NCBI RefSeq assembly: GCF_002483205.1
Contig: NZ_DLHM01000001.1
Span: forward strand, 563,176 to 627,175
DNA length: 64,000 nucleotides
Direction of reading: 5' to 3'
DNA from: Flavihumibacter sp. UBA7668
Lineage (GTDB): Bacteria; Bacteroidota; Bacteroidia; Chitinophagales; Chitinophagaceae
The notes below the pieces were generated by a model. It ran no database searches. It was not told the origin of the DNA and was given only the letters and a program-made list of their open reading frames with translations. A program made the translations under genes and the position numbers. Shown in pieces: positions 51,558 through 60,841 of the stretch (position 1 is the first letter of the stretch; the number at the start of each line of letters is the position of its first letter).

Positions 51558-53712
51558 AAATATTACCAATTTCACGGCCAATTTTCTGAATTTTTTCAAT
51601 GCCTTTATTCAACGTTTCTGCGTTGATATCCTCGTATTCATCAAACTTGCTATCTGTGTCAAATTGGCTAGGATAAACCATAAGTTTGGATGTAGAAGAA
51701 AAATACTTATCGAGTTTAATCAACACATTATCAAATATAGGGTCATGGGAAATAGAGCCTTTTCTTCCGGAGAAAAAGATCATCATATCATCCTGCTGAA
51801 TATTTTTTGATAATACCAGAAAATCTGCCCAATCCTCAAATTGAAAGAAACTGATTGCACCTGTTTTGGATGAAGATAGATAGGCACTTATATCTCTTTG
51901 CGATTTTGGATTGCAATAACAGAAAACCGGCATGGATAATTCTTTAGACAAACGCAGAATAGTATCCAGACAGGTGGAAAACCCCTTTTCCATTTCAACC
52001 AAAGGTGGACAAAAAATCAAAATTCTTTTATGCGTAATCAATACCTTATTGGTATTAACAACCATAATATTCCGATCCAGTGAAGCAAGCATATTCTCTG
52101 TGGTTTCACCAAAGAATTTTTCCATCATCGTATTCTTCTCCGGCCAGTTAAGAATAACCAAACTGGCCATTATTTCTTTAGATGTTCGGACAATTCCGCT
52201 GTTGATATTATGGTCAATTGATGCAATCACATTCAAATTGGTATCAGTGGCTGCTGCAATCTGGTAGGATTTATCCAGTTTTTTTCGGGCAATCAGCAGG
52301 TTATTCTCGGCCTCTTCATTATTGGGCACTACAGATAATACGGTAATAGGATGGGGTGATTTTTTATCCTTGAAAAGGATGGCCAATTCAAGCATTGGCT
52401 CAACTTTTTCATAATCTTCAATTGGCAGCAAAATATGTTCTTTATCAAGGACCTCTGATTTGTCCATTTGCATACCGGCATCTGAATCCAGTACCAGCTT
52501 TTTTGCGGCATGTTCGGTAGCAAAAGAAGCAACCAGGCAGGTAATCAGTATCAGGATAATGGTTCCATTCAGAATATTTTCATCCAGTATGCCTTCGCGG
52601 TAGCCCACCAGTATTATGGCCAATGTTGCAGCAGCATGTGCTGAACTCAACCCGAAAATTAATTGCCTTTCTGATGTTTTATACTTAAATAATTTTTGTG
52701 TCGTGAAAGCAGCCAGCCATTTTCCAATCAGGGCTGTCGCTGTTAGCACACCGGCAACTAACAATGCTGTATAACCATTAAATATAACTCTCACATCAAC
52801 CAGCATACCTACACTGATCAAAAAGAAAGGAATAAAAATAGAATTCCCAATAAACTCGATCCGGTTCATCAGGGCCGAAGAATGCGGAATCAATTTGTTC
52901 AGTGCCAATCCGGCAACGAAAGCACCAATTATGGATTCTACTCCGGCAACTTCAGCAAGAAAAGCCGCAAAAAATACGACGGACAAAACAAAAATATAAT
53001 GGGAGGTTTTTTCACTTTCGAGTTTCCTGAAAAACCAGCGGGCAATCCTGGGTATCAGGAAAAACATGATAGCGGAAAAAATTGCCAGCGAAGTTCCAAG
53101 CTTAATCCAGAATTCCTGATTCAGACTTCCTTTGGAAGCTCCCATGATTACTGCCAATATAATCAGCACAGCAGTATCTGTGAGAATAGTACCCCCTACT
53201 GCAATAGCAACCACAGCATGTTTGGAAATCCCAAAACGGGTAACGATTGGATAAGCAACCAGCGTATGGGTAGCAAACATACTGGCTGTCAGAAAACTCG
53301 CATTGGCATCATAGCCGAGCAGGTAGTGACAAACCGGGTAACCGATGGAAAGCGGGATAAAAAAAGTGAGTGCCCCAAATACAAAACTCCGGTTTTTATG
53401 TTTTTTGAATTCATTCAGATCGAGCTCCAGTCCGGCTATAAACATGATATATAACAAACCGATGGTCGAAAACAGATCAATGGCGGAATTTTTTGCCAGG
53501 ATATTTAAGCCATGCGGACCGATCACCACACCTGAAATAATCAGGCCGATGATACCCGGGATATTCAGTTTACGCAAAAGAATAGGAGAAAGGAGGATAA
53601 TTAACAGAATAAGCGAAAAAATCAAAACCGGATTACTTAATGGCCGGTGAAATTGTTCCAGTAATTCTCTCCAGAAACTCTCTTGCATAGCTATTGGTAA
53701 ATTATCATCCAA
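51544..53712 (-). CDS. CPA2-family cation:proton antiporter
   Basis: This membrane protein has 722 residues. About 12 helices (residues 25-410) match the Na+/H+ exchanger fold of the CPA2 family (KefB/KefC, NapA type). The soluble C-terminus has two universal-stress-protein-like segments (HILLPIEDYEKVEPMLELA and KRILIFCPP). Its gene overlaps kdpE by 8 bp, so it is co-expressed with the KdpDE-type pair. Transport of K+ out of the cell is a plausible role by context; the ion is not proven by sequence. Confidence 0.88.
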   Translation of the reverse strand: MDDNLPIAMQESFWRELLEQFHRPLSNPVLIFSLILLIILLSPILLRKLNIPGIIGLIISGVVIGPHGLNILAKNSAIDLFSTIGLLYIMFIAGLELDLNEFKKHKNRSFVFGALTFFIPLSIGYPVCHYLLGYDANASFLTASMFATHTLVAYPIVTRFGISKHAVVAIAVGGTILTDTAVLIILAVIMGASKGSLNQEFWIKLGTSLAIFSAIMFFLIPRIARWFFRKLESEKTSHYIFVLSVVFFAAFLAEVAGVESIIGAFVAGLALNKLIPHSSALMNRIEFIGNSIFIPFFLISVGMLVDVRVIFNGYTALLVAGVLTATALIGKWLAAFTTQKLFKYKTSERQLIFGLSSAHAAATLAIILVGYREGILDENILNGTIILILITCLVASFATEHAAKKLVLDSDAGMQMDKSEVLDKEHILLPIEDYEKVEPMLELAILFKDKKSPHPITVLSVVPNNEEAENNLLIARKKLDKSYQIAAATDTNLNVIASIDHNINSGIVRTSKEIMASLVILNWPEKNTMMEKFFGETTENMLASLDRNIMVVNTNKVLITHKRILIFCPPLVEMEKGFSTCLDTILRLSKELSMPVFCYCNPKSQRDISAYLSSSKTGAISFFQFEDWADFLVLSKNIQQDDMMIFFSGRKGSISHDPIFDNVLIKLDKYFSSTSKLMVYPSQFDTDSKFDEYEDINAETLNKGIEKIQKIGREIGNIFKDK

Positions 53713-54394
53713 ACATACCTAAAAAACGGTAGCCAACTCCAGACTCAGTAATAATATAAGTGGGGTCGTTGGGATTGGGTTCAATTTTTTTTCTAAGCTG
53801 CGCAATAAAAACCCGCAGGTACTGCGCCTGGTTGATGAATCCGGGTCCCCAGATGGTTCTAAGCAAAAAAGCATGGGTTAATACCTTTCCCTCATTTTTT
53901 GCCAATAACAAAAGCAGGTTGTATTCGGTGGTAGTCAGCTTAACCAATTCCTCCTCTCTTTTAACCGTCCTTTCTTCCAGATTAATCGACAAGCCTGAAA
54001 ACTGTAAAACAGGCTGATAATCTTCGGATATTACAGAACGAAGTGCTGCCCGGATTCTGGCAAGAAGCTCACCCGTACGAAATGGCTTTGATAAGTAATC
54101 ATTCGCACCGTTGTCCAGTGCTCTTATAATTTCCTCTTCTTCTTTTTGAACACTGATAATAATAATCGGATTGGTGAACCAGGTTCTCAATTCAGCCAGT
54201 ACCTGCTGGCCTCCTATATCCGGAAGGCCAAGGTCAAGCAGAATCAGATCAGGCGGATGATTTTCAGCCATTATCAAACCATCCTTCCCCTTTTTTGCCT
54301 GATGAACGGAATAATTATTCGATTGCAGGGTTATTTCGAGCATTGTTCGAAGGGCCGGCTCATCCTCAATTATAAGAACTTGTGTTTTATTCAT
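53705..54394 (-). CDS. kdpE: KdpE-type OmpR-family response regulator
   Basis: From the ATG at 54394 the regulator has 229 residues. The receiver has the acidic pocket IIEDEP (10-12), phosphoacceptor Asp54 in LLDLGLPD and the conserved lysine in YLSKPF. The C-terminal winged helix (about 130-229) ends in the KdpE-like ITESGVGYRFLG. It overlaps the kinase gene by 8 bp and the antiporter gene by 8 bp. A longer frame starting at 54448 would just run further into the kinase gene. Confidence 0.92.
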   Translation of the reverse strand: MNKTQVLIIEDEPALRTMLEITLQSNNYSVHQAKKGKDGLIMAENHPPDLILLDLGLPDIGGQQVLAELRTWFTNPIIIISVQKEEEEIIRALDNGANDYLSKPFRTGELLARIRAALRSVISEDYQPVLQFSGLSINLEERTVKREEELVKLTTTEYNLLLLLAKNEGKVLTHAFLLRTIWGPGFINQAQYLRVFIAQLRKKIEPNPNDPTYIITESGVGYRFLGMFG

Positions 54395-55469
54395 AAATTG
54401 GAAGATTAACTGCAGCTGCTGCCGGTATCCTGATAGTAAAAAGGGCACCTCCGCTGCTGCTATTACTTAATAATACTTCTCCACCCAATGCTTCCGTAAA
54501 TCCTTTAACAATGGACAAGCCCAGGCCTGTTCCGGAGCCTGCTGTATTTTTCAACCGATAAAACCGATCAAACACCAACTCCCGTTCATCCATCGGGAAG
54601 CCGGTTCCATTGTCTTCAATAGTTAGTTCAAGTTGACCATTTTTATAGTGACAGGTCAGCTCAATCTTCGTATCATCGGGTGTATGAGCCTGGGCATTTG
54701 TCAACAGATTAAAAAGAATCTGTTCCAGCATAATTTTATCAAGCTTTACCATAGGAAGTTCATCCTGTAAAACCAATCGCAGCGCATGTTTTGTATCAGC
54801 CTCTTTGGCCTTCTTATCCAATCCATAGAGGAGTTCCGGCAAATCAACCCACACTGCTTTTGGCTGCAATTGTCCGGCTTCAAGTCTCGACATATTGAGG
54901 AGATTTTCAACCTGGTGATTTAATCGTACTGCAGCTTCACTGATCTGACTCAAAAGGATCGATTTGTTTGCTTCACTGAGATTTTCTTTATTCTCCTGCA
55001 GGTTATCAGAGGCACCAATTATAGTTGAAATAGGAGTTCTTAATTCATGTGAAAGAGAATTCAGAATCGTATTATAGAGTTGAATCTCCCTTGCTTTTTC
55101 CGATCGTTGCCGGGCAAGTTTTTCAACCTGTCGGATCCGGTAGGTAAGAACCGCATTAATCAACACAATAATGAAATACATCAACAACAAAACAAGATCT
55201 TCCGGATTGGTAACTGCATAGCTGAATTTTGGCGGAATAAAAAACAGATCCCAGAGAAGTGCAGATAATAAGGCCGCCACCAAAACGGGTTTAATATCAA
55301 AACTGACGGCTGCCAAAGAAACAGTAACCAGCAATAAAAAGGCAACAATATGATAATCGATCAGGCTTGAGAAAACAAAACATGTTCCGGCCACCAATAA
55401 CACAGCACCAATACTATAGAGGTACTGATACTTGCGTTCAATCCGGTAAAGTTGAAAAATCGAAACCAT
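54387..55469 (-). CDS. kdpD: KdpD-type sensor histidine kinase lacking the N-terminal sensor domains
   Basis: The kinase has 360 residues from the ATG at 55469. Four close membrane helices of the KdpD DUF4118 type (about 18-105) are followed by a HisKA domain with the phosphoacceptor in NSLSHELRTPISTIIGAS and an ATPase domain with NLLTNAQAH and GSGTGLGLSIVKGF. The two cytoplasmic KdpD parts (Walker-type KdpD domain and USP domain, about 350 residues in E. coli) are missing. They may be encoded separately, beyond this window. Confidence 0.9.
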   Translation of the reverse strand: MVSIFQLYRIERKYQYLYSIGAVLLVAGTCFVFSSLIDYHIVAFLLLVTVSLAAVSFDIKPVLVAALLSALLWDLFFIPPKFSYAVTNPEDLVLLLMYFIIVLINAVLTYRIRQVEKLARQRSEKAREIQLYNTILNSLSHELRTPISTIIGASDNLQENKENLSEANKSILLSQISEAAVRLNHQVENLLNMSRLEAGQLQPKAVWVDLPELLYGLDKKAKEADTKHALRLVLQDELPMVKLDKIMLEQILFNLLTNAQAHTPDDTKIELTCHYKNGQLELTIEDNGTGFPMDERELVFDRFYRLKNTAGSGTGLGLSIVKGFTEALGGEVLLSNSSSGGALFTIRIPAAAAVNLPIYE

Positions 55470-55490
55470 TCGCAAAATTACAGGCAGGGC

Positions 55491-55512
55491 ATAAAGATTT
55501 TATAAAGATTTT
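55491..55512. promoter_or_regulatory. Tandem 11-bp direct repeat between kdpD and kup
   Basis: ATAAAGATTTT occurs twice in direct, adjacent copies (55491-55501, 55502-55512). Two head-to-tail sites one helical turn apart are the usual binding pattern for OmpR-family regulators such as KdpE. It lies between the divergent starts of kdpD (55469) and kup (55581). Confidence 0.55.
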
Positions 55513-55580
55513 CAGGAAGCCGGTGCTGAAGCGGCTTTATCCCCCTTTACGATTCTACATTTACACCCTATTTCAACCAT

Positions 55581-57545
55581 ATGGGATCACATCAAAAGCT
55601 CAGTTTCGCAGGCGTTCTTATAGCATTGGGAATTATTTACGGCGATATCGGTACCTCTCCCCTATACGTTTTAAATGCCATCACCAATGGAAAAGAAATT
55701 ACGGAGGATCTGGTAATTGGAGCACTTTCACTGATCATCTGGACCCTTACCCTTCAAACCACCATCAAATATGTAATCCTCACCCTACAAGCCGATAACA
55801 GAGGAGAAGGAGGCGTATTTTCCCTGTTTGCACTGGTACGCAGAAGGAGAAAATGGCTGGTAATACCGGCCATGATCGGCGGGGCAGCACTTTTGGCTGA
55901 CGGAATGATTACCCCTCCTATCTCTGTAACCTCGGCTATTGAGGGATTAAAACAGGTTCCTGCCTTTTCTTCCATCGAACAAAGCAGCATCATCTATATT
56001 GTAATCGGGATATTGACGGTGCTTTTTTTTATTCAGCAATTCGGTACAGAGTTTATTGGGAAGTTTTTTGGGCCGGTTATGTCGGTCTGGTTTTTTATGC
56101 TGGCAGCATTGGGGATTATCCATTTTATGGATGAATGGACGGTTATCAAAGCGTTTAATCCCTATTATGGAATCAACCTGCTGGCAACTTACCCAAAGGG
56201 CTTTTATATACTTGGTGGCGTTTTCCTTTGTACCACCGGGGCAGAAGCGTTGTATTCTGATCTCGGACATTGTGGCAAATGGAATATCCGTTATTCCTGG
56301 ATACTGGTAAAATCCTGCCTGATCCTGAATTACCTGGGACAGGGAGCCTGGTTATTAAGTACACAAAAAGGCAACATTATAACAGCTGCCATGCTGGAAA
56401 AAGGATTTAATCCATTTTATGGAGTTATGCCGGGATGGTTTCTCTATTTCGGAATCGCCATCGCAACGGCGGCGGCAATTATTGCCAGTCAGGCATTGAT
56501 ATCCGGATCATTTACCCTGATCAGCGAATCCATGCGATTGAATTTATGGCCGAAATTTAGAATTGTTTATCCAACGGAAGCAAGGGGACAATTGTTTATT
56601 CCTGCTATCAATCTGTTATTATTTGCCGGATGTATTGGGATTGTTTTATACTTTAAAAAAGCTGCCAATATGGAAGCTGCTTATGGTTTGGCGATTACCT
56701 TGTGTATGATTGCCACCTCCATTTTATTTGCCAATTACCTGGTGATAAAACGAGTGAAGCCAATTTTGATTTATTTATATCTGGCAGTTTATTTATCTAT
56801 CGAACTGTCCTTTCTATGGGCGAATATGGAAAAATTCTCGCATGGAGGATATGTTACGCTGATCATTGGCGGGGGACTTTTTTTTGTTATGTATGACTGG
56901 TACCGGGCGCGTAAAATCAAAAACCGTTATGTTGAATTTGTTCGGCTGGAACAGTATGTACCACAATTGCAGGAACTCAGCAATGACAAATCTGTTCCCC
57001 GATATGCGACACATCTGGTATATCTTACCAGTGCAGATAATCCAAAAGAAATTGAACACAAAATCCTGTATTCAATTCTATTCAAAAAACCAAAGCGGGC
57101 AGATATTTATTGGTTTGTGCATGTAGATACGATGGATGATCCTTATACAGCCGAATATTCAGTGAATCATATCATACCGAATGATATTATCCGGATTGAT
57201 TTTCGGTTAGGCTTCCGCGTTCAACCCAGAATTGATTTACTGTTTAGAAAAGTTGTAGAGGATTTAGTAGCCAATCACGAAGTGAATGTTACCAGCAGAT
57301 ATGAAAGTTTAGGCCGAAATAATATCGTCGGCGATTTTCAGTTTGTTGTAATGGAAAAATACCTGAGCCAGGATAATGAATTAAGTATGTGGGAAAAGAT
57401 CGTGATGAAATTCCATTTTCTACTGAAGGAAATAAGCCTGTCTGAAGAGAAAGGATTTGGACTTGACCCTGGCAAGGTAGTAATTGAAAAATTCCCGCTA
57501 ATTGTTGCTCCGGTGGATGTTCAGATTAAACGAATTCAGGACTGA
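55581..57545 (+). CDS. kup: KUP-family potassium transporter
   Basis: This 654-residue proton-coupled K+ uptake protein has about 12 predicted helices (residues 10-440) starting with the family motif GVLIALGIIYGDIGTSPLYVLNAI, with GGVFSLFALVRRR and TGAEALYSDLGHCG further on. A C-terminal cytoplasmic domain (about 445-654) completes the usual length. It is the first gene of a unit with the sigma-54-dependent regulator, whose ATG overlaps the kup stop codon. Confidence 0.95.
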   Translation: MGSHQKLSFAGVLIALGIIYGDIGTSPLYVLNAITNGKEITEDLVIGALSLIIWTLTLQTTIKYVILTLQADNRGEGGVFSLFALVRRRRKWLVIPAMIGGAALLADGMITPPISVTSAIEGLKQVPAFSSIEQSSIIYIVIGILTVLFFIQQFGTEFIGKFFGPVMSVWFFMLAALGIIHFMDEWTVIKAFNPYYGINLLATYPKGFYILGGVFLCTTGAEALYSDLGHCGKWNIRYSWILVKSCLILNYLGQGAWLLSTQKGNIITAAMLEKGFNPFYGVMPGWFLYFGIAIATAAAIIASQALISGSFTLISESMRLNLWPKFRIVYPTEARGQLFIPAINLLLFAGCIGIVLYFKKAANMEAAYGLAITLCMIATSILFANYLVIKRVKPILIYLYLAVYLSIELSFLWANMEKFSHGGYVTLIIGGGLFFVMYDWYRARKIKNRYVEFVRLEQYVPQLQELSNDKSVPRYATHLVYLTSADNPKEIEHKILYSILFKKPKRADIYWFVHVDTMDDPYTAEYSVNHIIPNDIIRIDFRLGFRVQPRIDLLFRKVVEDLVANHEVNVTSRYESLGRNNIVGDFQFVVMEKYLSQDNELSMWEKIVMKFHFLLKEISLSEEKGFGLDPGKVVIEKFPLIVAPVDVQIKRIQD

Positions 57546-58858
57546 TGCAATCCGTATTAATCATAGATGACGAAGTTAAGTTAAGGGGATTACTGGCAAG
57601 GATTCTCTCGCTGGAAGGTTATCTGGTGAAAGAAGCAGTTAATCTTAAAACGGCAAAAGAATGGCTGGAAAAAGAAAGCTTTGGTGTTATTTTATGTGAT
57701 GTTAAGTTGCCGGACGGAAATGGAGTAGAATTTACTGCCTGGTTGAAAAAGCAATTTCCAGTAACAGAAATAATTGTTCTAACCGCCTATGGAAATATTA
57801 CAGATGGTATACAGGCCATGAAAAACGGCGCCTTTGATTATATAACAAAAGGCGAGGATAATAATAAAATAATTCCTCTTTTACAAAGGGCATTTGAAAA
57901 AAACAACCTGCAGACCAAAGTCAATGAATTACTTGCAAAAGTTAACAAGCAATATTCCTTTGAATCCATTCTTGGTTCATCTCAACGTATCAAATTTGCT
58001 ATAGCAGCAGCCCGACGGGTAGCTCCAACTGATACCACCGTTTTGCTAACCGGTGAAACCGGTACCGGCAAAGAAGTATTTGCTCAGGCCATTCATGCTG
58101 ATAGTCCCAGAAAGCAAAAACCCTTTGTTGCCATCAACTGTTCTGCCTTTTCAAAAGATTTATTGGAAAATGAATTATTCGGACATAAAGCCGGGGCCTT
58201 TACAGGAGCATTAAAAGATGGCAAAGGCTTATTGGAAGAAGCTGACAAAGGTACCTTGTTCCTGGATGAAATGGGTGAAATGCCCATTGATTTACAGGCC
58301 AAGCTACTGCGGGTATTGGAAACCGGAGAATTCTACCGGCTGGGCGATAATCAGGTTCGAAAAGTTACTATCCGGCTGATTGCTGCCACCAATAGGGATC
58401 TTCAAAAGGAAATGGAAGCCGGACGATTCAGAGAAGATCTGTATTACCGCTTATCTGTCTTTCAAATTGAATTACCTCCTTTGAGAGAACGTGCAGAGGA
58501 CATACCTGCTCTCGCAAAGCATTTCATGTTGCAGTTTGCTGCTAAAACAAATACAAAAATCAGTGCCCTATCCGAAGCTTATCTCCAACAATTAAGCCGG
58601 ATGAAATGGAAGGGAAATATCCGGGAATTAAAAAACTGCATAGAACGAAGTGTCATCCTTACAGACGGTACAGAATTGGAACCATCTACCCTTCCCATTT
58701 TTTCTGAGACAGCAGGATTCGACCTCGCCAGTGTGGAAAAAGCACATATACTGAAAGTACTTCAACTCACCGGACAGAATAAAGCAGAAGCATCGAGACT
58801 GCTGGGTATTGGCTTAACTACACTTTATAGAAAGCTCGAAGAATACGGTATTCATTAA
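57545..58858 (+). CDS. NtrC-type sigma-54-dependent response regulator
   Basis: The product (437 aa) has a receiver (phosphoacceptor Asp52 in LCDVKLPDG), an AAA+ domain with Walker A GETGTGKE (170-177) and the sigma-54-contact loop GAFTGA (217-222), and a C-terminal Fis-type helix-turn-helix (NKAEASRLLGIGLTTLYRKLEE). These features mean it can activate sigma-54 promoters. No cognate kinase gene is adjacent. It is translationally coupled to kup (TGATG) and ends 157 bp before kdpF, the probable target. Confidence 0.93.
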   Translation: MQSVLIIDDEVKLRGLLARILSLEGYLVKEAVNLKTAKEWLEKESFGVILCDVKLPDGNGVEFTAWLKKQFPVTEIIVLTAYGNITDGIQAMKNGAFDYITKGEDNNKIIPLLQRAFEKNNLQTKVNELLAKVNKQYSFESILGSSQRIKFAIAAARRVAPTDTTVLLTGETGTGKEVFAQAIHADSPRKQKPFVAINCSAFSKDLLENELFGHKAGAFTGALKDGKGLLEEADKGTLFLDEMGEMPIDLQAKLLRVLETGEFYRLGDNQVRKVTIRLIAATNRDLQKEMEAGRFREDLYYRLSVFQIELPPLRERAEDIPALAKHFMLQFAAKTNTKISALSEAYLQQLSRMKWKGNIRELKNCIERSVILTDGTELEPSTLPIFSETAGFDLASVEKAHILKVLQLTGQNKAEASRLLGIGLTTLYRKLEEYGIH

Positions 58859-58863
58859 ATGTT

Positions 58864-58896
58864 TTTCAAAATGAAAAGTCATTTTTCATTTTGAAA
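58864..58896. promoter_or_regulatory. 14-bp-arm inverted repeat, candidate activator site or terminator
   Basis: TTTCAAAATGAAAA (58864-58877) and TTTTCATTTTGAAA (58883-58896) are perfect complements separated by 5 nt. The lack of G/C and of a following T-run makes a terminator unlikely. It is about 105-135 bp upstream of the inferred sigma-54 start site, a normal place for an NtrC-type enhancer. Confidence 0.5.
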
Positions 58897-58925
58897 TAGT
58901 CCTGCACCAAAAAACTTTCCACAAC

Positions 58926-58937
58926 ATCTTATAAGAT
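58926..58937. promoter_or_regulatory. 12-bp palindrome ATCTTATAAGAT
   Basis: ATCTTATAAGAT is a perfect palindrome between the inverted repeat and the sigma-54-like motif. It might be an additional regulator or IHF-type site; nothing more can be claimed. Confidence 0.3.
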
Positions 58938-58974
58938 ACTGATTTTCAGCACGATACCACCTAAGCAGCGAACC

Positions 58975-58988
58975 GGCATTCATTTGGC
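58975..58988 (+). promoter_or_regulatory. Candidate sigma-54 promoter before kdpF
   Basis: GG (58975-58976) and GC (58987-58988) are separated by exactly 10 nt (GGCATTCATTTGGC), the invariant -24/-12 spacing. Flanking bases partly match TGGCAC and TTGCA. It predicts a transcript start near 59000, 16 nt before kdpF. Confidence 0.45.
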
Positions 58989-59015
58989 AACAGGATAAAC
59001 AAATTCATTTGAGAT

Positions 59016-59096
59016 ATGATGACTGCACTATTCTCTCTTTCCGTCCTGGTGTTTATCTACCTCTGTTATGTATTGATAAAACCTGAAAAATTTTAA
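59016..59096 (+). CDS. kdpF: KdpF, small subunit of the Kdp K+ ATPase
   Basis: This 26-residue hydrophobic peptide starts MMTALFSLSVLVFIYLCYV and ends in IKPEKF, the usual KdpF ending (the L-x-KPE-x-F type). It is a single transmembrane helix that stabilises the KdpABC complex. It is 12 bp before kdpA. It is too short for most automatic calls. Confidence 0.9.
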   Translation: MMTALFSLSVLVFIYLCYVLIKPEKF

Positions 59097-59108
59097 AGTC
59101 CCTCCGTC

Positions 59109-60821
59109 ATGAACAAAGAAATTTTAGGTGTTCTTCTAACTTTTGGGTTTTCCCTGCTCATTGCTATTCCATTGGGAAAGACCATTGCGCGCTGGCTGAA
59201 TGGTGAAAAAACCATTTGGAATTTTATGGCCCCCCTGGAGCGTTTCATTTATAAAGTCTGCGGTATCAATCCGGCTGAGGAAATGACCTGGCAGCAGCAT
59301 ATGAAAGCCCTGTTAACCATTAACCTTATTTGGTTTGTGTATGCTTTTGTGCTACTGATTTCGCAGGGCTCTTTGTTATTAAACCCGGATGGGAACCCCT
59401 CGCAATCCCCTGACCTGGCATTTAATACGGCTATTTCATTTCTGGTGAATTGTAACCTGCAACATTATAGTGGCGAGAGCGGTCTTACTTATCTTACCCA
59501 GGTATTTGTTATAGCTTTCCTGCAATTTGTTTCCGCTGCAACAGGCATTGCGGCTGTATTTGTATTATTCAAGGCACTTCGAGATAAAGTAACAGATCAT
59601 CTGGGTAATTATTGGGTATTCTTCACACAATCCATCACCCGTATTCTCTTACCCATTAGTTTGGTTATTGCAACCCTGCTCGCGTTCAATGGAACGCCCA
59701 CATCATTTGAAGGAAAGGACAGTTATCTGTCTTTACAGGGTGATACGGTGCAGGTAGCAAGAGGTCCGGCAGCAGGAATGATTGCCATTAAACACCTCGG
59801 CACAAATGGAGGTGGTTGGTTTGGTGTAAACTCTGCTCATCCATTGGAAAACCCCAATTACTTTACCAATACCGTTGAATTGATTGCACAGGTTATAGTA
59901 CCAATTGCTTTGGTATTTGCGTTTGGTTTTTATCTGAAACGCAGAAAACTCTCCACCGTAATTTTTGCGGTAATGACGCTGGGTTTTTTAAGTCTGTTGT
60001 TACCAGCCATGGTTTCAGAACTTGGTGGCAACCCGGCTATTGAAAAATTGGGAATTGCCCAGACAACGGGAGCAATGGAAGGGAAAGAACAACGTTTCGG
60101 TCCGGCAATTTCGTCTTACTGGAGTATTGTAACAACAATAATTTCTACCGGATCCGTAAACAGTATGCACGACAGCTCCATGCCGCTTTCCGGAGCTATG
60201 CTGCTATTAGGAATGATGACCAATGCATTTTATGGTGGATGTGGGGTAGGCATTCTCAACTTTTTCATCTACCTTATTATTGCTGTATTTATATCCGGAC
60301 TAATGGTGGGCAGAACGCCGGAGTTTCTGGGCAGAAAGATCGAAGCAAGAGAAATGAAAATCGCGTCCATGATTGCTATACTTCATCCCTTACTTATTCT
60401 TGCCGGAACAGCCCTTTCCTCCTGGGTGCTGGTCCATCATCCGGAAGCTGATTGGGCCGTAAAACCAGGCAACTGGCTCAACAACCCCGGCGCGCATGGC
60501 TTTAGTGAAATGCTGTATGAATACACATCCGCTGCAGCTAATAATGGAAGCGGATTTGAAGGATTGGGCGACAACAATCTCTTCTGGAATATAAGTACCG
60601 GATTTGTATTGATTCTGAGCAGATTCCTGCCCATCATCGGACCAATTGCAATAGCCGGACTTCTCGCCAAAAAGAAATACATTCCTGAATCTGCCGGTAC
60701 ACTGAGAAGTGACAGTTACACTTTTGGACTTATGATATTTGCCGTCATTGTCATCCTTGCTGCCCTTGCATTTTTCCCCGCATTAACACTGGGACCGCTT
60801 GCTGAATACTTTTCCATTTAA
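59109..60821 (+). CDS. kdpA: KdpA, potassium-binding channel subunit
   Basis: KdpA (570 aa) is the K+-translocating subunit of the high-affinity Kdp ATPase and resembles a K+ channel of the SKT family. The four selectivity-filter-like regions are visible, including TNGGGWFGVNSAHP (about 230-243), FLVNCNLQHYSGESG (about 115-129) and SAAANNGSGFEG. About ten helices. Full family length. Confidence 0.97.
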   Translation: MNKEILGVLLTFGFSLLIAIPLGKTIARWLNGEKTIWNFMAPLERFIYKVCGINPAEEMTWQQHMKALLTINLIWFVYAFVLLISQGSLLLNPDGNPSQSPDLAFNTAISFLVNCNLQHYSGESGLTYLTQVFVIAFLQFVSAATGIAAVFVLFKALRDKVTDHLGNYWVFFTQSITRILLPISLVIATLLAFNGTPTSFEGKDSYLSLQGDTVQVARGPAAGMIAIKHLGTNGGGWFGVNSAHPLENPNYFTNTVELIAQVIVPIALVFAFGFYLKRRKLSTVIFAVMTLGFLSLLLPAMVSELGGNPAIEKLGIAQTTGAMEGKEQRFGPAISSYWSIVTTIISTGSVNSMHDSSMPLSGAMLLLGMMTNAFYGGCGVGILNFFIYLIIAVFISGLMVGRTPEFLGRKIEAREMKIASMIAILHPLLILAGTALSSWVLVHHPEADWAVKPGNWLNNPGAHGFSEMLYEYTSAAANNGSGFEGLGDNNLFWNISTGFVLILSRFLPIIGPIAIAGLLAKKKYIPESAGTLRSDSYTFGLMIFAVIVILAALAFFPALTLGPLAEYFSI

Positions 60822-60841
60822 TAAAAAGAGAAACCATCTTT

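Noticed and set aside
52882..53454. 190-residue frame on the plus strand within the antiporter gene
   Set aside because: Antisense to a membrane protein gene; the low-complexity Asn/Ser/Gly composition reflects the opposite strand.
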